From: an uncultured Paraburkholderia sp. | GTDB lineage: Bacteria > Pseudomonadota > Gammaproteobacteria > Burkholderiales > Burkholderiaceae | DNA length: 64,000 bases | NCBI GenBank assembly: GCA_940746715.1 | Contig: CALNWN010000011.1 | Location: forward strand, 124,001 to 188,000 | Direction of reading: 5' to 3' | Shown: one piece after another, positions 1 through 9,180 of the stretch | How positions within the stretch are numbered: position 1 is the stretch's first letter | Layout: each line of letters begins with the position of its first letter | Notes under the pieces: generated by a model | What the model saw: the letters and a program-made list of their open reading frames with translations, nothing else | Told to the model about the DNA's origin: nothing | Database searches by the model: none | Made by a program: the position numbers and the translations under genes

Positions 1-288
1 GTACGCCCAGCACGAACGCGAACCCGACCGCCAGCGGCCCGCGCCAGCGCGGGTAAAGCGCGAGCACCATGAGCGCGCCGAAGGGCATGTAGCCGAGCAC
101 GTTGGTGACGACGTCGAAGGCTGTCAGATACTGCGGCATCGGGTCCGCGGGTAGGCCAGCGGCCCGATGCCGAGCGACCGCCAGCCCGAAAACGGATACC
201 ACGAACCGTAGACGATCAGCGAGGTATAGAGCACCAGCGCCTGCCGCGAGAGCACCGAAGGGCGGCGCAGCCACGATCGTTCACTCAT
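1..288 (-). pseudogene. VanZ-like membrane protein, partial and frameshifted
   Basis: The protein starts at 288 with M-S-E-R-S-W and runs into a hydrophobic segment containing L-I-V-Y-G-S-W-Y-P-F, typical of VanZ-family multipass membrane proteins. After G-P-L-A-Y the frame ends within 11 codons. The next frame continues with D-P-M-P-Q-Y-L-T-A-F-D-V-V-T-N and a second membrane segment up to the window edge, so one base seems to be missing near 150. The role of VanZ-like proteins in Gram-negative bacteria is unknown. The gene lies 31 bases downstream of the auxiliary lipoprotein gene and is probably the last gene of the Mce-type operon. The 3' end lies outside the window. Confidence 0.6.
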
Positions 289-319
289 GCAGCGCTCCGT
301 TGTGTGCGCTGCGCGTGCC

Positions 320-958
320 TCATTGCGCGGCGACCAGCGCCTGCACACCGAGCCAGGCGCCGATTTGCGCGACGAGGTCGTCGCTGGCGGCGGCGAGCGC
401 CTGCGCGCCGCCGGCGGCGTCGGCGGAACGGGACGGCGCGCGCGAGATGAAAGTGCGCTGGCCGATCACCTTGCCGCTCTGCGTGAGCGTGACGCGCGCG
501 GTGACGGCCGCATGGCTTTGCGACTGGCTGTCGAAAACCTGCTCGAACTCGCTCAGTTCGATCTTCAGCACCGGCGCGGCGACGCCGTCGGCGCCCGTCA
601 GCACCGTGCCGCGCGAACTGAGCGCGCCGCGCAGACGCTGCGTGAGCAACGCGGACGGCGGCATCGTCCAATGGCTGTTGGCGTACGCGGCGACCTGCTG
701 CGAATCCGCGTAGCCGAGCCGATACACGAGCTTGTCCGACTGCAGCACTTCGGGCGCGCTCACGTCGAGCACCTTCACGGCCGGCTGCGTTCCCGACGAC
801 GCCGGCTTCGGCGGGCCGAAATCGTAGCGGATGTCCGACAGCGCGGCCGGCGTGCTCGTGCAGCCGGCGGCCAGCAGACCCACGGCGACGAGCGCCGCGC
901 ACGCCGCGCCCGCACGCGTGACGCGCGAGGACAACAACCGGTGAATGGAGCGTGACAT
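320..958 (-). CDS. ABC-type transport auxiliary lipoprotein (PqiC-like)
   Basis: The 212-residue product has a positively charged N-terminus, a hydrophobic stretch and a lipobox L-A-A-G-C with the lipidated cysteine at residue 33, so it should be an outer-membrane or periplasmic lipoprotein. The rest (L-S-D-I-R-Y-D-F-G, S-P-A-type segments, a conserved V-Y-R-L-G-Y near residue 80) matches the auxiliary component family that includes PqiC and accompanies MCE-domain lipid transporters. It is the fourth gene of the minus-strand operon permease, ATPase, MCE protein, lipoprotein, and the only undamaged one. Without its partners it is probably functionless unless it works with another Mce system. 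Confidence 0.75.
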   Translation of the reverse strand: MSRSIHRLLSSRVTRAGAACAALVAVGLLAAGCTSTPAALSDIRYDFGPPKPASSGTQPAVKVLDVSAPEVLQSDKLVYRLGYADSQQVAAYANSHWTMPPSALLTQRLRGALSSRGTVLTGADGVAAPVLKIELSEFEQVFDSQSQSHAAVTARVTLTQSGKVIGQRTFISRAPSRSADAAGGAQALAAASDDLVAQIGAWLGVQALVAAQ

Positions 959-988
959 GACTATCTTCCTTTCTTCAAACCTTCAGAT

Positions 989-1938
989 TCATTGCGCGGC
1001 GCGCGCGGCGGGCCACGTAAAACCGGCCTCGCCCGGCCCCGGCGCCGCGGCCGGCGCACCGAACAGCACGCTGCGCGGACTGGTGCTGAACGTGTCGGCG
1101 GCACGGTCCACCGAGCGCGCGGCCGAGCGTACGTCTTCCGCGAGCGAATTCACGCGCGGCAGCGTGTCGTAACCGACTCGCGCCGACAACTCCTGCAACG
1201 AGCCGTTCATCATCGCGGTGAGCGCGTCGCCCGCCTGCTGCGCGGCCGTGCCGACCTTGTTCAGATTGCTCTCGAACGGACCGTCGGGGCGGTTCAGGCT
1301 CGTGATCAACTGGTTGGTCGAGGCGAGCGTGGCGTCCAGCTTGTCGATGGTCGCGGGCAGCTTGCCGGCCGCGGGCGCCATCTGCTGCGTGAGCGTGGCG
1401 ACGCCGTCCGCGGCTTTCTGGATGCTGGCCGCGGTGCCGTGCAGGGCGACAACAGATTGTCGACGTCGTCCGTGACCTTTTCGAGTTTCCTCAGCAGCAC
1501 GTCGCCGCGCTGCTGCAACTGGTCGAGCAGGCCAGGCCGCATCGGCAACTGCGCCATCTGTTTCGGCGACGAAGCGCGCGGCGACGGATCGCGCCCCGTA
1601 TCGTCGAGCTGGATGAACGCGATGCCCGTCACGCCCTGAAAACCAAGACTGCCGAACGTGGAATGCGTGATCGGCGCGTGGGTGTCGACAAGAATGCGGA
1701 TCACGATCTGCCCCGGATGATCGCGGTCGAACTTGATGGACTGCACCTTGCCGACGTCGAGCCCGCGATAGCGCACGGCGGCGTCGGTAAACAAGCCGGT
1801 CACATTGGTACGCGCAATCAGATCGTACGGCACACGCACGGCGCGGTCGACATTGAACAAAAATGCCGCCGTGGCGATCGCGGCGAGCAGGACGACCGTG
1901 AAGAGTCCTGCCCAGAACGCATGTGATTTGTTTTCCAT
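989..1938 (-). pseudogene. MCE-domain (MlaD-like) lipid-transport protein, frameshifted
   Basis: The reading starts at 1938 (M-E-N-K-S). It has a single N-terminal membrane anchor (residues about 8-28) and a clear MCE domain with G-L-F-T-D-A-A-V-R-Y-R-G-L-D-V-G-K-V near residue 50, then a long helical region typical of periplasmic MCE proteins that form hexameric lipid channels. The frame breaks after D-N-L-L-S-P near 1443, where one C appears to be lost from a short C run. The helical C-terminus continues in another frame (H-G-T-A-A-S-I-Q-K) to the stop at 989. Intact length would be about 316 residues. The intact N-terminal portion alone would keep the anchor and MCE domain but not the helical barrel. 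Confidence 0.75.
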
Positions 1939-1954
1939 TACCGGGTTCCCTGAT

Positions 1955-2832
1955 TCACAGCGGCAATTCCGACGACGCCGGCTCGAGCGCCGCGCGCGGC
2001 AGCTTCGCCCGGCGCTCCGGCGGCAGCGCCTGCAACGCGCGACGCCCGCGCAAGCCGAGAAAATATTCGCGGATGAAAGGATGATCGACGCCCGCGGCCT
2101 CTTCCACCGGCGCGGCGACCAGCACCTTGCGGTCCGCGAGCACGGCGACACGCGTGGACAGCGCGACCATCGTATCCAGGTCGTGCGTGATCATCACGAC
2201 CGTCAAACCGAGCGCGATGCAGCGCCGAGATGAGTTCGACAAATTCCTCGGACGCCTGAGGATCGAGGCCCGCCGTCGGTTCGTCGAGAAACAGCAGTTC
2301 GGGGGGTTCGAGCGCGATGGCGCGCGCAATGCCGACGCGCTTGATCATGCCGCCCGATAGAGCTGACGGCATTTTCGACGCGTGCTTGCACGGCAGACCG
2401 ACCATTTCCAGCTTCAGCATCACGATGTCGCGCAGCAGGTCTTCCGGCACCTGGCCGAGTTCGCGCACCGGCTGCGCCACATTGTCGAACACCGACAGCG
2501 ACGAGAACAGCGCGCCGCGCTAAAACAACATGCCGGAGCGGCTGCGCATGAGGAGCGCGGTTTCCGGCGAGATGGTCCCAAGGTCCTCGCCGAACAGCTT
2601 GATTGCCGGACGACGGCCGCTCTAGGCCGAGAATCTGCCGCACGAGCGTGGTCTTGCCTGACACGGAGCCGCCGACAATCGACATGATTTCGACGCGCCG
2701 CACGTCGAGATTCAGATGCTGATGCACGATGTTGCGGCCATAGCGCTTGGTAACGTCGATCACCTCGATCACCGGCTCGGCGATCGAAGGCATCGGCTGG
2801 CCGCGCACGGCCTGAGTGAGCGGTGCGATCAT
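1955..2832 (-). pseudogene. Mce/Mla-type ABC transporter ATPase, two frameshifts and a stop
   Basis: The ATPase starts at 2832, overlapping the permease stop by ATGA, so the genes were translationally coupled. Recognisable elements are a Walker A (G-G-S-V-S-G-K-T-T), signature L-S-G-G-M near 2330, Walker B L-L-F-L-D-E-P-T-A-G-L-D-P, and switch H (I-T-H-D). These sit in three frames. A shift lies near 2604 after S-S-G-N, an in-frame TAG replaces an expected Gln codon at 2520-2522 (M-L-F-stop-R-G-A-L-F), and another shift lies near 2215 before L-G-L-T-V-V-M. No fragment contains a complete nucleotide-binding site, so the ATPase cannot work. Normal length would be about 290 residues. Confidence 0.8.
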
Positions 2833-3996
2833 CCAAGCCCCACGTTCTGGAACAGGATCGCGAACACGGCGTCCGCGAGAATCACGATCGTAATCGACGT
2901 CACGACTGAACTCGTCGTGCCCTCGCCGAGGCTTTGCGAATTCGCCTTGATACGGAACCCGAAGTGACAGCCGACAATCGCGATCAGCATGCCGAAGGCG
3001 ACGCCCTTGCCGAGCCCGATCCACAGATTGGCAACGGGCACCACGCCCGGCAGCGCTCGCGCAAAGTAGCTCATGTCGATGCCGAGCACGATCTTGGCGG
3101 CGAGCGCGCCGCCCGTCAGCGCAATGATGTTGGTCCACATGACGAGGAGCGGCATCGCCACGCCGAGCGCGACCACGCGCGGCAGGATGAGCCGCAGGCC
3201 GTGCGGAATGCCCATACGCGCATGGCGTCGAGTTCCTCGGTCACGCGCATCACGCCGATCTGCGCGGTGATCGCCGAGCCCGAGCGGCCGGCGACCAGAA
3301 TCGCCGACAGCACCGGCCCCAGTTCGCGGATCACCGACAGCCCGAGAATATTCACGAAGTACTGATTCGCGCCGAAGAGCCGCAATTGCTGCGCGGACAG
3401 ATAGCTAGCACGATGCCGATCAGGAAGGCGACGAGCGCGGTGATCGGCAGCGCCTTGGTGCCGGCGTTGTAGACGTTCGCCGAGATCTCGGTCCACGGCG
3501 TGATGGCCGGCTTGCGCGCAATGGCGAGCAGATCGAGCACGACGCGCCCGAACATCGCCACGCCGCCGTACAGATGCTCCAGAAAGGAGAAGATGGCAAG
3601 ACCGAGCCGCGTGAACGGATCGAATCTGACGACGGGCTCAGCGGTTTCGCGAACCGTGTCGAGCAACGCGATGCGCTCGAAAATATCGCGCTGCGTATCG
3701 GTGAGCTCCGTGTCCGGCGGCATCCGGTGGCCCCACACGCGCCACAGCGCCTGGCCGCCCACATGGTCCATCCGGTCGATGCGCGACAGGTCCCATTGGC
3801 CGATGCCTTCGGCGCCCTCCAGCGAGCGCAATTGCGGGATCACGTGTCCGGTCGCGCGATCGCGCGCGAGCGCGAGCGCCGTCCACTGGCCCGAGAGCCG
3901 GACGATCTTGCCCTGGCTGCCGGCCGCGACTTCGAGGCCGGGCGGAGTGTCGTAGTTCAAGGATCGCTGCAATCTGGTGATCGGATTAGCGGCCAT
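2829..3996 (-). pseudogene. MlaE-family permease, two frameshifts
   Basis: Starting at 3996, the first about 150 residues form an N-terminal STAS-like extension (W-D-L-S-R-I-D-R-M-D-H-V-G), followed by the MlaE permease domain with I-T-P-W-T-E-I-S-A-N-V-Y-N-A-G-T-K-A-L-P near residue 175. The frame breaks near 3405 after I-G-I-V-L-A. The conserved V-I-R-E-L-G-P-V-L-S-A-I-L-V-A-G-R-S-G segment is in a second frame, and from near 3216 the last about 130 residues (W-T-N-I-I-A-L-T-G-G) are in a third. Each shift is explained by one lost base. Intact length would be about 390 residues. It is the first gene of the operon and lies divergent from birA with a 71-base gap. Confidence 0.8.
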
Positions 3997-4067
3997 TGTA
4001 ACGAAGGCGCAGCGGATCGACCGTCCGGGCGGCCCTCGGGCCGTTCGCCGTCGCTACAATATGGAGC

Positions 4068-4985
4068 ATGAACGCTTCCCGCACTCCGCCCCAAGACCCG
4101 GCCGCTGCCGCGAACGCAGCTGACTGGCGCATCGACCGTGAACGCGCCGTCGCGCTGTTCGGCGCGCATGCCCATGACTGGCCGATTGAAATCGTCGAGG
4201 AAACCGGCTCGACCAATGCCGACCTTATGACCCGCGTGAAAGCGCTGCCGCGCCGGGCCGGCGCGCTGCCGCGGCCGATCGTGCGGGTCGCCTACCTGCA
4301 AACCGCCGGGCGCGGGCGGCGCGGCCGTCCGTGGTATGCGGAGCCGGGCAATGCGCTGCTGTTTTCGGTGGCCTGCGTGTTGCCGCGTCCGCTTGAAGGG
4401 CTCGCGGGATTGAGCCTCGCGGTGGGCGTCGCGCTCGTCGACGGATTGCGCTCGCTGCCTGTCGCCGGGCCCGGCCAGATCGCGCTGAAGTGGCCGAACG
4501 ACGTGCTGCTCGAAGGCGACAAGCTCGCCGGCATTCTCATCGAAACCGCGTGGAGCACGGACGACGCGAGCGCGGTCGTGATCGGCATCGGCACGAATGT
4601 AAAGGGCGCCGCCGAGCTCGCCGCAAAGCTCGGTGCGCTCAACGCCGACACGCCGCCGCAGGCGCGCGGCGCGGCGCCGACTGCGCTGCAGCGCGCGCTG
4701 CCGAACGCCAATCTCACCGACACGCTCGCCGCCGGGCTCAACGCGCTCGAACCCGCCTTGCAGCGTTTCGGCGCCGAGTGCTTTGCGCCGTTCCAGGCGC
4801 GCTGGAACGCAATGCATGCCTACGCGGGCCGCGAGGTCGTGCTGCTCGAGCAAGGGCAGGAGGTCACGCGCGGCGTCGCGGCGGGCGTCGATGAGCGCGG
4901 CCAGTTGCTGCTCGATACCGCCGCGGGCAGGCAAAGCATCGCGACCGGCGATGTCTCGTTGCGTCTCGCCGACGGTGCTGCATGA
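4068..4985 (+). CDS. birA: Biotin-[acetyl-CoA-carboxylase] ligase
   Basis: The enzyme attaches biotin through biotinyl-5'-AMP to the biotin carrier protein of acetyl-CoA carboxylase and related enzymes. At 305 residues it carries the catalytic hallmarks E-T-G-S-T-N-A-D near residue 45, the biotin/ATP loop G-R-G-R-R-G-R-P-W near residue 82, and K-W-P-N-D-V-L-L near 145, then a C-terminal SH3-like cap. There is no N-terminal helix-turn-helix, so it should be ligase-only and not a repressor. A GGAG precedes the ATG, and a TACAAT box at 4055-4060 lies unusually close to the start. The stop overlaps coaX by ATGA. Its retention fits a cell that still needs biotinylation although its bio genes are damaged. 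Confidence 0.93.
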   Translation: MNASRTPPQDPAAAANAADWRIDRERAVALFGAHAHDWPIEIVEETGSTNADLMTRVKALPRRAGALPRPIVRVAYLQTAGRGRRGRPWYAEPGNALLFSVACVLPRPLEGLAGLSLAVGVALVDGLRSLPVAGPGQIALKWPNDVLLEGDKLAGILIETAWSTDDASAVVIGIGTNVKGAAELAAKLGALNADTPPQARGAAPTALQRALPNANLTDTLAAGLNALEPALQRFGAECFAPFQARWNAMHAYAGREVVLLEQGQEVTRGVAAGVDERGQLLLDTAAGRQSIATGDVSLRLADGAA

Positions 4986-5845
4986 CGAGCGGCACGCCTC
5001 ATCTGTTGCCCCAGCTTTTGATCGACGCGGGCAATAGCCGCGTCAAGTGGGCGATGGTGGCGGCGGACGGCGCGCAGATCGCGGCCGGCGCGCTCGCGCA
5101 TGAGGCGAGCGAATCACCGGAGTGGTCGGCTCAGTGGTCCGCTCAGTGGTCTGCTGAGTGGTCAGGCTTGCCGGCGCCTGGCGGCGCGTGGTTATCCAAT
5201 GTCGCCGGTGCTGCAGTGGCGGTGCGCATCGCCGCGCTGGTCCGCGCGCAGTGGCCGCACTTGCCGCTCACCACGGTCCGCGCATGCGAGCGGCAGTGCG
5301 GCGTGACCAATAGCTACACCACGCCGAATGCGCTCGGCAGCGACCGCTGGGCCGGCATGATCGGCGCACGCGCGGCCTTTCCCGGCGAGCATCTGCTGAT
5401 TGCGACGTTCGGCACGGCGACCACGCTCGAAGCCTTGCGCGCCGACGGATTGTTTGTCGGCGGACTCATTGCGCCGGGCTGGAGCCTGATGATGCGCTCG
5501 CTTGGCGAGCACACGGCGCAACTGCCGACGCTCGACGCCCACGCCGCCCGCGGCCTTCTCGAGGCGCGGGGCACGCCTGAGGCCGCGCGTCGCGGCCCGT
5601 TCTTCGCGACCGACACGCCGCGTTCTTTATCCGCCGGCTGCACGCTCGCGCAAGCGGGTCTCGTCGAGCGAACATGGCGCGACTTGCAGGATGAGTGGCA
5701 GGTGCCGGTACGCCTCGTCGTGGGCGGCGGCGCGGCGGACGAAGTAGCGAGCGCGTTGAAAGTGCCGCATACTCGCCACGATTCGCTGGTCTTGTCGGGG
5801 CTCGCGCTCATCGCTTCGGAGTGCGCGTCGAATCGCGGCGCCTGA
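4982..5845 (+). CDS. coaX: Type III pantothenate kinase
   Basis: CoaX phosphorylates pantothenate in the first step of coenzyme A synthesis. The 287-residue protein has the ASKHA-fold elements: D-A-G-N-S-R-V-K-W at residues 15-23, G-S-D-R-W-A-G near residue 120, G-T-A-T-T in the second phosphate loop, and G-G-L-I-A-P-G. It overlaps birA by four bases and is co-transcribed with it, as in other Burkholderiaceae. One oddity is a Trp/Ser-rich low-complexity insertion at residues 44-62, encoded by a 12-base tandem repeat. It lies in a surface region before the catalytic core and is probably tolerated. No lesion was seen. Confidence 0.92.
   Translation: MTSGTPHLLPQLLIDAGNSRVKWAMVAADGAQIAAGALAHEASESPEWSAQWSAQWSAEWSGLPAPGGAWLSNVAGAAVAVRIAALVRAQWPHLPLTTVRACERQCGVTNSYTTPNALGSDRWAGMIGARAAFPGEHLLIATFGTATTLEALRADGLFVGGLIAPGWSLMMRSLGEHTAQLPTLDAHAARGLLEARGTPEAARRGPFFATDTPRSLSAGCTLAQAGLVERTWRDLQDEWQVPVRLVVGGGAADEVASALKVPHTRHDSLVLSGLALIASECASNRGA
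5121..5168 (+). repeat. 12-bp tandem repeat inside coaX
   Basis: There are four consecutive 12-base units related to AGTGGTCNGCTC. Units 1-3 differ at one or two positions and unit 4 is degenerate. Because the unit is a multiple of three, the reading frame is kept, adding repeated W-S-A-Q/E residues to CoaX. Slippage at this site would change length without a frameshift. Confidence 0.85.
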
Positions 5846-5936
5846 AGCAGGCTGCAATGTCACGGGCGCGCGCCGTGGCCAAGATCGCGGCAGAGCGACG
5901 CGGGGCGGTTCAATTTATGGACGTGAAAACAAAACA

Positions 5937-6176
5937 ATGCTGCGCTGGCTGATCGCCATCTTGTTTCTAGCCAACCTTCTGGCATTCGTCGCGGTCCGCG
6001 GCGTGTTCGGTCCGACGCCCACGGCGGGCGGACGGGAACCCAATCATCTCAGCCGCGAAGTTCACCCCGACTGGCTGAAGGTGCGCCCCATCACGGCCGC
6101 CGAGGCAGGCGACCAGGCGGTGGTCGGCGCGCCGGCTCCGGCTGCGCCGATTGCGGCTTCGGCATTGCCGCAATAA
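5937..6176 (+). CDS. Small single-pass membrane protein, function unknown
   Basis: This is a 79-residue product with an uncleaved signal-anchor (residues 3-22, L-R-W-L-I-A-I-L-F-L-A-N-L-L), a short periplasmic part containing H-P-D-W-L-K-V-R-P-I, and an Ala/Pro-rich tail. It begins 92 bases after coaX on the same strand and before the convergent rfaE2, a position where Burkholderiaceae commonly carry a small gene. I do not recognise the family. The H-P-x-W-L-x-V-R-P motif before a low-complexity tail could be a truncated SPOR-type envelope protein, but that is a guess. No strong ribosome-binding site precedes the ATG. Confidence 0.6.
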   Translation: MLRWLIAILFLANLLAFVAVRGVFGPTPTAGGREPNHLSREVHPDWLKVRPITAAEAGDQAVVGAPAPAAPIAASALPQ

Positions 6177-6205
6177 AGCGCTCCTGCGTAAAGCGCGCTG
6201 GGCGC

Positions 6206-6688
6206 TCAGCCCTGCGTGCGGACTTTCTTGAGCAGTGCGGTGGTCGAGCGATCATGCTCGAAGGGGATGGCCAGCGCCTTGCCGCCCCACCCGCGCACGA
6301 TGGCCGACTCCGGCAACGCATCCATGTCATAGTCGCCGCCCTTGACGAGCACGTCCGGGCGCAGCGCCGAGATCAGTTCAACCGGCGTCTTTTCGGCAAA
6401 GCACACCACATAATCGACGCTTTCCAGCGCCGCGAGCAGCGCCATGCGGTCGGCTTCGTTGTTGATCGGCCGGTCGGCGCCCTTGCCGAGCATGCGGACC
6501 GACGCGTCGCTATTCACGCCGACAATCAGGCAAGCGCCCTGTGCTTTTGCATCGGCGAGATAAGTCACATGCCCGCGATGCAGGATGTCGAACACGCCGT
6601 TCGTAAATACGACCGGCGCCTTGAGCGTGGGACGCAGCACGACGAGCGCGTCGCGCGTGAGAATCTTGCGTTCGAAAATGGCAGCCAT
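6206..6688 (-). CDS. rfaE2: D-glycero-beta-D-manno-heptose 1-phosphate adenylyltransferase
   Basis: The enzyme makes ADP-D-glycero-D-manno-heptose, the precursor of the inner-core LPS heptoses. At 160 residues it is the stand-alone version of the C-terminal half of E. coli HldE/RfaE, the usual arrangement in Burkholderia. The cytidylyltransferase-type motif F-T-N-G-V-F-D-I-L-H-R-G-H-V lies at residues 28-41 and V-K-G-G-D-Y near residue 115. The gene is intact and converges with the upstream small membrane gene. Its retention suggests the cell still builds a heptose-containing LPS. Confidence 0.92.
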   Translation of the reverse strand: MAAIFERKILTRDALVVLRPTLKAPVVFTNGVFDILHRGHVTYLADAKAQGACLIVGVNSDASVRMLGKGADRPINNEADRMALLAALESVDYVVCFAEKTPVELISALRPDVLVKGGDYDMDALPESAIVRGWGGKALAIPFEHDRSTTALLKKVRTQG

Positions 6689-6725
6689 GAGCGACGTGGA
6701 CGCGAAGCCGACGCGACGTGGACCG

Positions 6726-7598
6726 TCAAGCCGGCTGTTCGGCCGATTTCTGGTCGGCCTGCAGCCGCGCGACCACTTCCTTGCGATAGCGGTTCAGTTC
6801 CTGCGCCGTGTTGAACGTGCGCTCGAACAGCAGCGACAGGTTGTGCAGAATGCGCTCGACCACCTTCTTTTCCCAACCGTCGTCGAAACGGATTTGCTCG
6901 TCGAGCCAGCGCTCCAGCCATTCGGGGTCGGGCAAACGCGACTGGATCGTGTCGCGCGGGAACAGCGCCTGGTTCACGTGCAGATTGGTGGGATGCAGCG
7001 GCTTTTCGGTGCGGCGCGCCGACGCCATCAGCACGCCGATCTTCGCAAAAGCAGCACGCGCGATGTCGCCGGTTTGCGCCATGGCTTTCTTCATGTAGCG
7101 CAGATACGCGCCGCCATGCCGCGCTTCGTCGCGCGAAATGGTTTCGTAGATGTGCTTGATGACAGGTTCGGTGTGCCACTCGGCCGCGCGGCGATACCAG
7201 TGATTCAGGCGAATTTCGCCGCAGAAGTGCAGCATGAGCGTCTCGAGCGGCGGCGCCGGGTCGAACTCGAAGCGCACGGCGTGCAGCTCTTCTTCAGTGG
7301 GGCACATTTCGGGCTTGAAGCGGCACAGATATTCCATCAGCACCAGAGAATGCTTCTGCTCTTCGAAGAACCACACGCTCATGAATGCGGAAAAATCGCT
7401 GTCGTGATGGTTGTCACGGAGAAACATTTCCGTGGCGGGCAGCGCCGACCATTCAGTGATCGCGTTCATCTTGATCGTCGCGGCCTGCTCGTCGGTCAAG
7501 AGCGATGCATCGAACTTGTCCCAGGGAATGTCCTTCTCCATGTCCCATCGAACGGATTCGAGCGATTTATAAAGTTCCGGATAAAGCATGGTGTTCAT
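6726..7598 (-). CDS. Ferritin-like diiron protein (acyl-ACP desaturase-related)
   Basis: This 290-residue soluble helical protein has two carboxylate-bridged diiron motifs, E-E-Q-K-H near residue 95 and D-E-A-R-H near residue 155, spaced as in ferritin-like and acyl-ACP desaturase-type proteins. The start at 7598 (M-N-T-M-L-Y) was chosen because AAGGGTGAG lies just upstream. A frame-open extension to 7727 has no comparable signal. It lies 37 bases from the rfaE2 start, on the same strand and upstream of it, so the two may be co-transcribed. The substrate is unknown. No damage was seen. Confidence 0.75.
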   Translation of the reverse strand: MNTMLYPELYKSLESVRWDMEKDIPWDKFDASLLTDEQAATIKMNAITEWSALPATEMFLRDNHHDSDFSAFMSVWFFEEQKHSLVLMEYLCRFKPEMCPTEEELHAVRFEFDPAPPLETLMLHFCGEIRLNHWYRRAAEWHTEPVIKHIYETISRDEARHGGAYLRYMKKAMAQTGDIARAAFAKIGVLMASARRTEKPLHPTNLHVNQALFPRDTIQSRLPDPEWLERWLDEQIRFDDGWEKKVVERILHNLSLLFERTFNTAQELNRYRKEVVARLQADQKSAEQPA

Positions 7599-8188
7599 GG
7601 TCTCACCCTTGTTCTGCACATACTGTGTGTGTCTGTCACTACTACGTGTAGCACTCTTGCTGACGACGAACGAGGCGCACCGGGTGTTGTGCACGAGTGC
7701 CGCGCCGCTCGCCGGCCAAGCCTTCAATTTTACGCGGTAACCGGCCGCACGGATGCACGGGCAGCGAAGAAGTCCGGGCGCTTGCGCGAAGAGCGGCTAA
7801 CACGACATTCCACGCTCGAATAACGCGCTGCGCGGCCAACCGTGGGTGAGGGATACCCTATGCCTGAGGTCGAGCCAGTTTGCGATGAAAACCGCACCGT
7901 CCAGACTGCGCCGGTCGTGCCGGCGGCGAATGGAGCAAGGGCGGCTGGATTGGTTGTTTTCAGCGCACGCCCAAAAGCCAAACAAAGACCTTTCAATGAT
8001 AGCACGCTGGCTTCTCCAAACCCGCCGGGGGACAGCCGCAATTCGGGTGCCCGATTGACCTGTCTCAATGAAACGCCGAATCCGCCGAGTGTGACGCGCG
8101 ATCGGCGTCAAAACCACGACAGCCGGCGATTTCGTACTGTTGTTTGGCGCCGACAGTTGGAGCGCGCCGCCGCCCGGCGCGCGTACTT
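7599..8188. other. 590-bp gap without a convincing gene
   Basis: This stretch lies between the start of the ferritin-like gene and the 3' end of the phaM-like gene. Frames are open only as compositionally biased shadows, without family motifs or ribosome-binding sites. On the minus strand a TATCAT box near 7995 and TAAAAT near 7733 could be -10 elements for the ferritin-like gene. Nothing else is supported. Confidence 0.5.
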
Positions 8189-9065
8189 CTACAGGGACTT
8201 TTTGGGCGCTTTGGACGCGGCGCTGCCCGTTCCTGTGTCCGTGGCCGTGCGCTTTGTCGCAGCCGGTGCGCGCTTCGCCGCCGGGCGTTTTGCGGCGGCT
8301 TCAGCCGGTCCGTTGGATTCGCCGGAAGCCGCGGCCGGCGCGTCGACGGGCGAGGGGCGCGGCACGTCCGTCGCGCCGCCGACCGCCTCGGCCGCCTCGT
8401 CTGCCGGGTCTTCGGTCGAGTCAGACTGCGCGCCCGTGGCGTCCGCAGCGGCGGCCGCCGGCTGGGTCATCGCGAATTGCGCGATCTGATTGAATTGCGA
8501 TTGCAGCAGGTTCCACCATGCCGATGCGTCGAAGCTCGGCGCGGCGGGCGCGGCTTCCTCCTCGGCCGGCGGCTCCGCGCCGCCCGGACTTTCCGCGGCG
8601 GCGGAACTGGAACCGGAAGCCGAAGCGCTCGCCTGCGCATGCGGCCAGCCACTTGCCGGCGACGGGCTCGGCGCGGGCGCCGGCGCCGGCGCTTCAGGCG
8701 CCGCGGGCTGCGCCATCGACTGTTGCGCGAACGCGCCGAACGCGCGCAGCGTCGCGAGCGTCGCGCGCTGCACCTCCAGCGCCTGAATCGCGGACTGCAG
8801 CATGTTGAGGTTCAGCTTCAGCCATTGCTCGACGGCGCGCATATCGGTGATGCGCTTGTCGAGTTCTTCGACGTTGGTGAGCGGCGCCATCATGTCGGAC
8901 ATCATCGAAAGCGACGGTCCGATGCCCGCGCCCGGCTGCGCGCCCGCAAACGCGGAGCCGAACGGCGAGAGGCGCATCATGCCCCACATGCGGTCGAGCA
9001 TTTCGGCCGGCGGAAAGCCAGGGGAAACCGGGAAACGGCGGCGTGGAGCCAAGTGTGTCGGTCAT
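8189..9065 (-). pseudogene. phaM: PhaM-like PHA granule regulatory protein, one early frameshift
   Basis: PhaM-type proteins bind polyhydroxyalkanoate granules, the synthase and DNA, and help segregate granules. The conserved core is clear: M-L-D-R-M-W-G-M-M-R-L, then V-E-E-L-D-K-R-I-T-D-M-R-A-V-E-Q-W-L near 8870-8830, followed by a long Ala/Pro-rich linker and a Lys-rich C-terminus ending A-P-K-K-S-L that would contact DNA. The start at 9065 (M-T-D-T-L-G-S-T-P-P-F-P-G-F-P) is in a different frame from the core, with a one-base shift near 9020 in a short homopolymer. Re-initiation at an internal codon could give nearly full-length protein, so this may still be expressed. Confidence 0.7.
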
Positions 9066-9180
9066 GCTTGTCGCCTCGCTGCATTAACGGAAAAGCGCGG
9101 AAGAAGGGAACACAAGAAAGCAACGGCCGCGCAGACGAATCCGATCATACCGCGCGACGCACGACGATCCCACCCAGCCG

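Noticed and set aside
7842..8489. 216-codon plus-strand frame opposite phaM
   Set aside because: It overlaps phaM antisense, lacks motifs and has a composition typical of shadow frames.
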